DNA of 64,000 nt, from NCBI RefSeq assembly GCF_002288925.2, contig NW_022098004.1, forward strand, positions 13,650,581 to 13,714,580, given 5' to 3'. This stretch comes from Delphinapterus leucas (Eukaryota; Chordata; Mammalia; Artiodactyla; Monodontidae). The position numbers were made by a program, and so were the translations under genes. The notes beneath the pieces are model-generated. The model was not told the DNA's origin. It saw nothing but the letters and a program-made list of their open reading frames with translations, and searched no databases. This document shows, one piece after another, positions 1 to 11,200 of the stretch (positions within the stretch are counted from its first letter, which is position 1; each line of letters opens with the position of its first letter).

Positions 1-497
1 CAGCGCTATCTCAGGGCTGCTGGGGGGCTGACAGAGGGGGAGAAAGCACAGGATGGGGTACCGGTCCTGCTGCCTTCCTCTTGGTTTTTCTGTGACCTGG
101 AAATGTACGATGAACCCCCAACAGCCCCACCTACTCTGGCCATCTGCAAAGGGCCTGTGTGGTCCTAGAGACAGGCAGGGAAACGGGACAGAGACCTGCT
201 TCCATTCCAGCTTCTGCTGCTGAAACTGAGGCAGGAAGGACGTGGGGCAAACGTGGAGCCCACCTTCCTGATTTCAGTGTGTCTCTGCCATTTTCACAGA
301 AATTATAACCAGCGTCGGAGGAGCTAACGTTTACCACGTGTTTACATGTGCTGCGTCCTGTGCTGAGCATTTGACATTCTCGATCTCATTTAATCATCAC
401 AACAACCTGGGGGGGGTGGTTCCACCATTACTTTCGGTTTTCAGATAAGAAAAGTGGGCTCAGAGAGGCTATGTAATTTGCTCAAGGGCAACCAACT

Positions 498-619
498 TTT
501 TTTTTTTTTTGGCCCCGCCATGCGGCATGGGGGATCTTAGTTCCCGACTAGGGATAGAACCTGTGCCCCCTACAGTGGAAGCGCAGAGTCCTAACCAACT
601 GGACTGCCAGGGAATCCCC
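498..619 (-). mobile_element. CHR-type SINE, short form
   Basis: Poly-T then a reverse-strand tRNA-derived SINE ending ccagggaatcccc. Flanked by the direct repeat caaccaact at 489-497 and 620-628, a target-site duplication. Confidence 0.9.
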
Positions 620-1184
620 CAACCAACTATTACGTGGCAGAGTCAGGACCAGACTCCTGGACAGCCTGGCCACCGGGCTGCACTGTCACTCGGGAAAAAA
701 TATTACCGGAAAGGAATGCCCCTCAAAGTCACAACAAAATTTTAAATACTGAAAGTAAACTTCATAATGAATAAGACCTACAAAAAAGACCTCGAAGCTT
801 TACAAGATGACTCAAATGGGGACAAGCCCTGCTCCTGGGCAGAAGAGTTCAACAGAGCGAAATGCCAATTTCCCCTGAAGAACTTGGGGTGATGCACAGG
901 TTGTTAGGAAGGGCCAGGATCGGACCAGGAGTTTTACTCTGTCCCTTTAAACAGTGGTCTATGAGGCATGTCCAGACATCATGGCCCTTTGAGCAGGCTG
1001 GAGCGGTTAGGCTCTTGCCCATGGTCCATGGTGAGGAGGGGTTAGAGCTCCTGTGATTCGAGCTCAGGTCTGGTGGCTGGCTGTCTGGGATGCTACATTC
1101 CCTTGGAGGGGCACCAGACATCCTTCCAGGTCTCTTCTGAGACTGAGACTTTTTATTTTTAATTCTACATATTTCTTTCTTTAA

Positions 1185-1455
1185 AATAGATTTTATTTTT
1201 TTGAGAAGTTTTAGGTTCACAGCAATACTGAGCAGAAGGTACAGAGATTTCCCACATACCTCCTGCCCCTGCATGCGCACAGCCTCCCCCTTATCAGTCT
1301 TCCTCACCATGGCAGAGCATCTGTTACGATCGATGAACCTACGCTGACACATCAATATCCCCCGAAGTCCATAGCTGACATGAGGGTCCACTCATGGTGT
1401 TGTACATTCTGTGGGTTTGGACACATGTATAATGACACGTACCCACCATTACCCC
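1185..1455 (-). mobile_element. Old L1 3' end fragment
   Basis: Minus-strand L1M 3' end: cacagcaatactgagcagaa, then cctacgctgacacatcaat. The same family recurs at 60830-61440. Confidence 0.75.
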
Positions 1456-1465
1456 CTGAGGATTT

Positions 1466-1588
1466 TTTTTTTTTTTTGGCTGTGCCGCATGGCATCTTAG
1501 TTCCCTGACCAGGGATTGAACCCACAGCCCCTGCAGTGGAAGCGAGGAGTCTTAGGCACTGGACCGCCAGGGAAGTCCTCCCCCACCC
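1466..1588 (-). mobile_element. CHR-type SINE, short form
   Basis: Poly-T, ggctgtgccgcatggcatct and the end gccagggaagtcct on the plus strand. Flanked by the repeat ctgaggatttt, a target-site duplication. Confidence 0.9.
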
Positions 1589-2104
1589 GCTGAGGATTTT
1601 AAATCCAGGTCAGGAGGCAAGTTGTGCTTGAGAGTAAGATGAGGATGAGGAATCACCGAGCCACCCCTCCCCCCACCCCCTTGCAACTGAGCCAGCCGCA
1701 CCCCCAGGAACATGGAGAAGACCTGTCCTCTGGGGGCTCACGGGCAGAGCCCGCCCCGGCAGCTGCAGGCTCGGGAGGCAGCCGACAACTGGCATCTTCC
1801 GGGCAGGGGAAGAAGCAGCCCCACCTCCCACCAGGGTCCAGCAGGAAGCTCTGTGCACGTGCCATGCATTCTGCGCTGTTGAATCGGGGTTGCATTTTCA
1901 CTTAAAAACAAGTCATTGGATCTCCAGCTAATGGGAGGTTTTCTACTCCAGTGCGAAGAATATTAATTTGACACCTGCAAATTCTTTCTGACAAAAGGGA
2001 TTTTCAGATAAAGTCTGCAAGGAGCAGGCGGTACTGAGGAAACAGCCGCTTCTCCTGAATAAGGTAAAGCAGAGACAACCTGAGGATGCCAGATGGGTGT
2101 GGAT

Positions 2105-2178
2105 GGACTACCAAGCTGCCACTGGGGCGGGGGAAGGGTGTGGACTACCAAGCTGCCACTGGGGCAGGGGGAAGGGGA
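2105..2178 (+). repeat. 37-bp tandem duplication, two copies
   Basis: The unit begins ggactaccaagctgccactg and ends in a G-rich gggcgggggaaggg part. The copies start at 2105 and 2142 with about one mismatch, in VAC14 intron 12. Confidence 0.85.
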
Positions 2179-2664
2179 GGCGGACAGAGAAACAACGGCA
2201 CACAAGACACCCCAGTGAGGCCACGTGCCAAGGGGACTGTGGAACATGGTGGTGGGAGGCAGAGCTAGGTCTCTAAGGCTCTGCCCCTCCCTGTGCCCAG
2301 CTCTTGCATCATTAACACCTGGGTACACTCTGTCCCCCGGGGGCCAGTGGCTCTCACCAAGGGTGATGGGCACGTGGGTATATCACAATCATCCTGGGAG
2401 AGAAAAATATTTGCAACATACATGATAAATGGAATGTCCCCGATATACAAAGAGCTCCTGTAAATCAATAAGAAAAGCGGACAAAGGGTCAGGGGGCTGA
2501 GGGAGAACTTTTTCAGAATACACACACCCCTCTCCACACCAGACTGAGAGAACTCTTCTCAAGAACTTGTGGAACAAGAGAAAAAGGCATATGGGGATGA
2601 CGATATGACTAAACACGAGCTGGGGTTCTGATGTGGGCGGTCAGGGCCGCAGGTGGTGAAACAC

Positions 2665-2900
2665 GGGCATGGTGGTTAAGCGACTAAGAGGACGGGCTTT
2701 GGAGTCAAACAGATCCGGTTCTGAGTTTGGCTCCACCACTCCCTGGCTGTGTGCAGCTTAACCTCACCTCGCTCGGCCGTGTTTTCTGAACTGTGAAATG
2801 AAATGATAACAGTATTTCCCCCACAGAACTGTTGAACCTTCTCTAGATACAACAGCTAAGGGGTCTAAGCACAGTTCCTGGCACTGTAACGACCTCACAC
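2665..2900 (+). mobile_element. MIR SINE
   Basis: MIR-like core with ggctttggagtcaaacagat, then ccactccctggctgtgtg, then a tail with tgaaatgaaatgataacag. Confidence 0.75.
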
Positions 2901-5159
2901 AAGTCAGCTGTTACAAATAGGCTAAACTGTGCCTTGAGGCCCCAGGCTGGATGTACGGCCCTGCGTAGGGTGGGCCACAGTTACATTCCATCAGCGAGGG
3001 GGCTCTGTGAAGCCCTCCCTAGGAAGGGGCCCCTCCCCACCAATCTGACTGTGGTCCAACTTGACTAGATGGCCTTTCAGGGTCTTGCACCCCAGGGAGC
3101 TCCAATCTGAGATCAGGGCTGTACCTGGAAGTATTGGGATATTCTCACAGACAGCACTTCCTAGATACCCTGGAAAGGAAGCTCACTTCAGAAGAGGGAC
3201 TTTGTCTTGTTCATGGCTGTATTTCCACTGCCAAGTACACTGTACCCTCTCAAGGTCACCAGATTCGGCGGGGGACATTTGCGGACGTGATTCTGGTGAA
3301 GAACCAGGATGTGGCAAAACCACAACTCGCCACTGATACTGAGGTCCCTAAATCCCTCCCCTGGAGAGATGGGAAAGCAGGGACGTTCACGGCTGTTAGA
3401 GGAGCACCCTCCCGCCTCACCCCACTCCGGTCACTGTCCCCAGGAGCAGCTGCAATCCCCTCCCCACCGGAGGCCCACAAGATGGGCCCCAAAGCCCCAC
3501 AACACCTGGCACTTCAGCAAATCGAGCTCCCACAGCCGCAACCTGAACAGAGCTGTTTCATGGACTGCGTCTCCTCCGGCTCCCTTCAAATGCACACGCA
3601 CGTAAAGACCGATCGCGAGCAAAGAAGGCTGGATGGGCTTAAACGACTCCATTTAAAGGACTGAAAACTCAGCTGCTTCCACTGCAGTACTCGGGAAGGA
3701 ACCAATCAGCAAAGCTATTCTCTCCCTTTTTGTATTGAAATGAGGGCCGTGACTGCGCAGTGAGTCAGTCCTAACTCAGGCAGAACTGGGCCACGTCCAC
3801 CTGGGCCTCACACTGCAGAGGTGGTGGGGGAAAAAGGGGGTGGTGGCGTGTGTGTGCACAGGCGTGTGTGTGGTGGACAGGCAGGAGGGGACACGGGCAG
3901 ACTCCCAGACCACCTGCTTTGAGTTTTCTGGAAGTGCAGAGTCCCTGAGAGGACCTAGAGGTGGACACCTGCCTATCTGCATCTCTCTTCAGCTCAGGTT
4001 CAGGGAAGCAAAGTCAGGCTGCAGGACAGCTGCCCTGGGCTCCACACAAGCCTGGTACCAGCCCGGGAAGGACCAAGGTGCCTCCTGCCACGGGAAGTCA
4101 TGAGCCACGTCCCTCTCCCTCTTTCTCCCACCGCGCCAGCCCGTCTGCTCTTCGTTCCCGCTGGGCAGCTGGGAGGTCTGCAGGTGCGCGCGAGCCTGCT
4201 GCCTCACCGAGCCCACAGCTGCCCGGAGCCCCGAGGAGGGAAGAAGAGGGGAGGGAGGGGCGGGTCAAGGCGCGGGCCGCCAGCGGCCAACACAGAGCCT
4301 GGAGCTGGTACTGGCGGAGGGAAGGGATGCTACCCCGGCAAATGGCAACACCCAACTACAAATCCTGCCCCTTGGCTGGGAAGCAGGGGAGTCCTGGTGA
4401 GGAAGTCCACGGAACAGAACGCTGCTGGGAATGGCGTGGGGAGAGGTGCGGCTGGAGGAGCCCCTCCCCCACATGGCCAGATGCAGGGTCCTGCTCCCCC
4501 TGCCCCACTCTGAGACACCCCCCCCCACCTGGGGTTACTCCTGCTGCCTGGGACGGGGCCAGCCTCTCCCTTTAACTTTCGGTGACCCCAATAAACGCAA
4601 AGCTTCAGGGTCCGATTTCAAACTAGAGGTCAAAATGGAGTCCAGCTGAAATGAATCACAACGGACGCTCCTTGAGTGCTTAGCGGGTGCCCAGCACAGC
4701 ACCCGGCATTTTTCGTGGGTCATTTCGTTCTCACAACCCCGTGTGCTGTTACTACCCCGTCGGACAGAGAAGGAAACTGAGGTGCGGAGCCGGGCAGTGA
4801 CTTGCCCAAGTTTGGGCAGCTAGGCGGGATGGACCTTGTCCTTGGGCTCCCCATCACCACTCTCCACGGCCTTCCAGGGACAAGGAGCTCCCCGCCGGAC
4901 TGGTTTCCTCGCCAGTGCCCTGACCCAGCGCTCTCTTCAGAAGGGCCCACAAAGACAGCGTCCTTATTCCCAAAGCTGAGGGCAGTAAACAGCTTTTCTC
5001 TTAATGGATGCACCTCACCAGGTAGGAGGAATAGGGTGATTTCAGGGGTGTTGATTTACGAGAACAACAACAACAAAATGAGCACCCCTCAGCTACACAA
5101 TCCCATCAAAAGGAGAGGCTGGCAGCCGGGGCACAGAGGAGGGGGCACTGGTGACCTAC

Positions 5160-5225
5160 CTCGTCGGATTCATCTGATAACGTCTGGAGTAGGGTAGGGA
5201 AGAGGCTGTCTGTGTGCCGGAACAT
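5160..5225 (-). CDS. VAC14: VAC14 exon 12 (residues 437-458), last in window
   Basis: 66 bases encoding [20 protein letters not shown] plus Asp-Glu, acceptor CTCTCCAG, donor GTAGGT. The next expected exon, beginning around VILKDLEVLAEI, is not found between 1 and 5159, so it lies outside the window. Confidence 0.95.
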
Positions 5226-8200
5226 CTGGAGAGAGCAGAGAAGCAGGGACCCACGTGAGCTCCCCCACTGCAGGGAACACCTCCCAAACCCCCCTCAAGA
5301 CACCGAGGGCTCCTCAGGCATCTGCCACCTCTCTCCTGGTCACGGTTTCTCCAGAACTGCAACGACCAAAATCCTACCAAGCACGGGCAGGCCCTCAAAC
5401 TCCACCCAGAAGCAGCCGCCTGGCTTGCAGGGCTGAGGGGCCCGGGGGCTCACCTTCCGGGGGGTCTTGATGTAGAGGTGGTAGAGCCACTTGAGGACAG
5501 CGATTCTGGTCATCATCCCGATGGCCATGTTGCTGAGGTGGCAGCTCAGAACCTGCACAATCCCGTCGAGGTGGAGGGTGACGGGGGCCCTCTCAGTGCT
5601 GCGGGTGAGACCAGGAAGGAGCCAGGTTGAAGCCCATCAGGCCCCCGCCCCTAGAGCTGCAGACGCACCCTGGCCCCGCACACTGAGAAACGCACGCTCA
5701 GCCCGCTGTCCTGGGGCAGTGGCAGAGGGCACACACCGCGCAAAGCGCTCAGAGGGCCCCTCTCCCTCCGCTCCCCTCCTCCGTCTCCAAGGTAGGAGCT
5801 CCAACAACCACGTCTGGGGAGGAAAGCCGTTCTGCCGGGCAGCCACCCGCTTCCCCTTTTTCTCTTTCCAGCACTAGCAGGCTTGTACCAGAGAAAACCT
5901 CTCTGATATCAAAGAGCTCTGCCCTAGCAGACCTCATGGTTGAAAGACTGTTTAGCGCCCTTAGGGCATTACGTCCAGACCCTTTGTTGATAAAACAAAA
6001 CCACCATGTCCAGAGAGTCCAGGGGATGACCCCGGTAACACCCCTTAAATCCAACAGGTCCTTCACCAGGCACCCAAAGAACACTTCTCCCGTGAGGACA
6101 GGGATCGTGGCTCTTCACCTCGTCACACTCCAGGGCACTCAGCACCACGTTTGACCTGGTTGAGAGGCCTTGAGAGCTGCCTGTGAAGCTGTAACATTCT
6201 TGTTTGAGTCGGGGAAGAGGTGACACAGCCTCAGCCTACAGAATGGAGCTTGTTCAGAATGTCTTTGCTCCAGTGGGGCACAGGCTCCCTGCTTCCCTGG
6301 CCCAAAGCCCTGCTGGTCTCCAGGCAGAGAAAAGTCCCGCCAAGCAGCCCCAGGAAGGTTGGGTGCTGCTGGGACACTGACACTTAGCCCTCTGCCCAAA
6401 GCACGGTGTCCAGGCATTGGCCAGGGTTGTCGGGGATGGGGACGGCAAGGACAGAGGGCCTTAGGATGTCAGGCAGGGGCTCCTTTCCCCTCCGACGCAG
6501 GACACTATCGCTCGCCTGTAAAAAACGGCCTTTCATGGTATTTCCAGGCTGCTCAATTATTCATTTGCATCAGGAACTCGATGCCTGTGCTTTCCCAATT
6601 CGCCTGCAGACTTCCTGAAGCTCATCTGAAGTGAATTCCTACCGGGCATGATCTTAGCTCTGTTAAGTGCTAAACGGAACTGCTGTTTAATACTGTTTGA
6701 TGATTCCCCATGGTGCTCGTTTCGGGGGTGCAAGTGGGCACTTCTATCCTCTGGTGGTTAGAGGGGCTGGGCGTGTGAGTGACGCGACCCAGCAGACCTG
6801 AGCCTCTGGGTGGGGCTGCCACTGAGATCTCCCCAAGAGCCATATGTCTGGAAGTTCTGGGGTCTTTGGTAGCCTAAGACACATGGGGAAACTCCCCCAC
6901 AGACAGACAAGTCCAGGGTGGCAAATGCAGCCTCCCGGACAATCTCTTAATCTCTCTCACACTCACTGTCCAACAGAAACATAATGCGAGTCACAGATAG
7001 AATTTTATGCTTTTCGGTTTTATATTAAAAAGTAGAAAGAAAACAGGTGAAATTAATTTTAATGATATATTGTAATTAACCCAATATACCCCAAATGTCA
7101 CTTCAACACAGAATCAATATAAATATCAATATATAGATTAGTAATAAAGCACATTATATTCTTTTTATGTCCGGAGTCTTTTAAACTCCGTGTGTCTTTC
7201 ATGCCCTCAGCACCCTCAGCTCAGATGGACCACGGCGCACACACTGGGCAGCACATGTGGCAGGCTCTGCAGGGGCAGGCTGGCAGGCCATCCCAGGGCT
7301 TCCCAAGCATTTTCTTTTCTTCTCTGACAATTTCCTAGACACTCCTCTCCCTCCTCCGATGGCCAGGATTTACTGTCTAATCTCCAAGTTCCTCTTTTCC
7401 CCATAGCACTGGCCTCCTACTGAGCACCTTCTGGGGTGCTCTGTAAGCTCTTCTCCTTGGGTGGGCAGGAACTTGGAGATTAGTGTCTCCATGGCTGGAG
7501 ACACTTCAGATGCCTACCTGCAGCCCAAGGCCTTAACAAAGCGAGCTCGGAAAGCAGTGGGGAATGAACGGAAGCCCCTTCCCTGCCTGCACTCTCCTGA
7601 CCCCGTGAACCCAAGGTCTGCAGTGAGTCCCTTTCCACAGCAGGAGCTGCCACATGGGGCCCAGGGTGCCATGAGTGCCCCATGTCTGGCAGGTCGCTGC
7701 CACATTCTTAGCTGAAACAGCCCTCAGGAGGGAGGCCTGGGGGACTCAGGGCTGCACTGATCTAGCACAGCTGTGTCCTGCTGGTGGGGAGGAAGGCAGT
7801 GCCAAACCCAGCTCCCCCATCCACCCTGCAGTTCAGGCCCAGTGGGGTGTATGAACCTTGCTGGGGTAGGGGAGACAAGATGACACACGGCTCTGATAAC
7901 AGTGATGACGGCGATGGTACTCAAAACGATGATTACTCATGTTCTGCATAAATACTCTGTGCGAGGCATCATGCTGAGCTCTGTACCTGCACAGCCGATT
8001 CACTTCCCTCAAGGGCCCTATGCCAGCAGCAATGCTGTTCCCATTCTGGAGACGAGGGAATCAGAGCACAGAGACGTTAAGTAACCTCTCCACGTTACAC
8101 AGCTGGGGAGTGGCGGAGCTGGCAACTTGAACGCGAGCATCCGAGTCCAGAGTGGCCTCACCCACTGCATGGCACTGGCTCCTAATGGGCCGCACTCAAG

Positions 8201-11200
8201 AGAGTCCACGGCAGCACCATTTCCGCGCGAGAGAGGACACTGGGGAAGCCTGGTGCTGATCTGTGTTTGGAGTGGGGGGCGCTCCAAATCCAAGTGGCCC
8301 AAATAGGATCCCAAGATGCCAAGGATAGACAGTCGCTCGGCCAGCTGGGCTCCTTAACTCACAGTGGTCCCGAGATGCTCCTGGCCAGCTGAGCATCTCT
8401 ACTGAGGGCAGAAATCGATGCCCGTTATGGCATCTCCCTCAGGTGGCGCTCTGTTGGGGCCAAATAACAAAGGAAGGATTTCATGGAGCTGGCGTATAAA
8501 CTGGCAACACTGTGTGTGCTAACAGTCTCCGACTTTCCCCACAGCAGCCCTCCCCAGACACGGATACCTTTGGACTGATGGTGAGGCAGGGGTCAGCTTC
8601 AAACAACCAAGAACTTCATGGCTGAAAGAGGCCCCATGGTTCATGTAGACCATGCACAGATGCACAGATGGTCAAAGTCCTTTGATGCACAGATGAGGCA
8701 GTATGGGGCCTGTCCGAGGCCATGAGGCATGGAGAACTCACTTCCTCAGCTGGAGACGCTCTCCCTGGCTCCCACTTCCCTTGGCTGGCTGGAGGTGAAG
8801 GCCATGGGAAGCAGGCATGGCCCAGGGCACCAGGGAAAGGGAGGATAGATGATCCTGCCCGCCTCTGAGGGGACAGCTCTCAGCTGCTACGCTGGGTGGG
8901 CTGTGTGTGCTGGGCTGTGTGTGCTGGGCTCCGCGCGTGCTCAGTGGGAAGCCAGGACTCTGGAACCTGGGCCCCTCCTAGAGCGGGCACGCTGCACCCT
9001 GTGCTCAGCTCCTGAGCTGCTGGGCTGGAGCCGGAGGTGCGCTCCCTCCACCCTGGTTTACTTTACCCAGAAAGAACAGAACGGAGCTCACTCACAGTTT
9101 AAAACACATTTCTGCACCGGTTCCAAAATGTCTAGACTAGTCACTCTTGAGGGCTTTTGAGTTATTTCAAAGTGTCTCCAAAACTCCATTTTCATGGAGC
9201 ATTTTCTCATAAAGCATCTCATAATGAAGGTCTTACAAGTATATGTACTACGACTTCTAAATGAATGGTGCTACTGTGGCTATTAAAATATTGATTTATT
9301 GAATACGGCTTCTGATACTTCTAATACATCGTGATAAAATCCAGCGCTTCTCTCTGGGAAGCAGCACTTTATTTCTGTAATGTCTAACCCTTGATGGCAC
9401 TCATATGTTACGGCTCTAATCAAATTAGAACAAAGGTAAATCTAAAAGGGAACTGTTGCTGAATTCAAAGTTGTTTTTTATAAAAGATCTTTACTAATTC
9501 TTTCAATCAGCAGGTGCTATAAGTTGGGAAGCATTGATTTCTAGATCTTTCTGCTTGCCTTATGCAGCCAGCTATACCAGAAGACCCGTACTAAATGTCC
9601 CCGATGACACTGGTCCTCAGCGAGGCCCAGGGCTTCAGAGTAGAAGCTTGTGCCCATGGCAATGCCTGTCTGGGGCTCCTGTAACAGGTCACAGGCCAAC
9701 ATGCAAAGCTCCAGCAACTCTCCAACTGTGACTAATGAAGCTGAAATGCGTGGGCCTGGGGGTCAGACAGACTTAGTAGCCTGAATTCCAAGCTCGTCAC
9801 TAGCTAGCTGAACAACTTTGGGCAAGAAGTTAACCTCTCTAGGCCTGTATCCTCACTTGTAAAATGGGGATAATGACAAGGTTCTTGTAATAATAATTGT
9901 AGCTGAAGTGTGTAAAGTGCTTTCTGTGGGCGAGGCACCATTCTGTGCTCTTTACATGCTTTAACTCCTTTAAGCTCCATATACCACTACAGGATGAGCA
10001 GATCATCACACCCAGTTTACAGATGAGGAAACGGAGGCAGGGAGAGGTTAAGCTGCTTGCCCAGGGCCACACCGCCAGGCATGGTGAAGTCAGGATGTGC
10101 GCTCAGGCAGTGGGATTCCACGGCTCAGAGGATTCACGGTGATGAAGAACGTGCCTGGTGCACATAGCAGCATTAGACAGGGAGAGAAGGAAGGGGAGGG
10201 ACAGAGAGAAAGAGGTGTATACTATTCTTCCTTAACCCTTCCCTCAGCTGCAAGCACGCTGCCTCCATCCCTCTTCCCGTCCTCCTAGGGAGTCCGGTTT
10301 CCAGCTCTGTATGCATTTCTCATACTCCTGGAGGGTTGAGGAACCCAGCCTCCGGTACCTGGAGCCCTTCCTCACTACGATGACCTCGTAGCCCCTGCTC
10401 ATTCAGATGGCTCTCCCCTGTGGCTATTGTTCACCCGGGGCCGCCTGGGGCTTTCCCAGCATCTTGGGACAGAGGGGACGTGAGGAGGAAGAAGAGGCTT
10501 ATGCTCTTGGGTTGTCAGTTACTCTCCCTGTGTTTAGGGCCAAGTGAGGATTTAGAGATTAAAAAAAAAAGTCTGGGGTGCAAGAATTGGCTTCGAGGAG
10601 ATCCCTGAACCCCTGAAAGTGTATTTAGAGTTTTGTGAATAAGGGAGAAGGCCCAGAGCTTTCATCAGATTGAGTGTCACCTCGCTGACCGTGTTCTGCC
10701 AGGGGGGGATGCTTCTCTGCCATGGGAGGGGACCCCAATTGGGCTGCTGCCCTAGGCTGGCCTGAACTTAGTAAAAGTGGCACCCGCGGGCAGTGCCCTG
10801 GGCGAGCGGCGCATCTGGAAAACCACAGGGTGGGTTATGTTTCTCGGTGTCCCTAGAAGATGCCATCTTGCCCAAGCTCAGTCCCCCTCTGGCAGCACCA
10901 ACTGGTGGAAGTAGGCACCCCACCCTCCTGTCCTCAGCTGCCGTCTCCAGTGGGTGGGGGGCCGGGCTCAGGTTCCACGACTCTGAAGGCCGCCCTCCTC
11001 TCTGGCATAGCTAGTGACTCAGATCGGCAGCTGCCGCGAGGAAACCTCCGTTGGAGGGAAACAAAGCACTAGATAATTTGTTCTCATTTGGTCTTTTAAC
11101 TTCAAAGACAGGACTGGTGTTCGCTGCTGAACAACGGGTATAAATCAAGGCACTGGTCCCAGCCACGGGGTTCCCGGCTGCAGCGCAGGGACCAAGGCCT

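Larger units (their letters stand above)
1..5159 (-). other. VAC14: VAC14 intron 12 (partial)
   Basis: No further exon is recognised. It contains two CHR SINEs, an old L1 3' end (about 1185-1455), a MIR (about 2665-2900), a 37-bp tandem duplication (2105-2178) and otherwise unique GC-rich sequence. Overlapping reading frames on both strands between 3.1 and 4.6 kb follow from GC content and have no recognisable domain. Confidence 0.8.

Noticed and set aside
3134..4575. Long overlapping frames (up to about 200 codons) on both strands at 3.1-4.6 kb
   Set aside because: GC-rich intron DNA with few stops. No domain, no splice context and no conserved residues.
8890..8935. Repeated gggctgtgtgtgct motif
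   Set aside because: Only two units, too short to report as a minisatellite and no sign of function.
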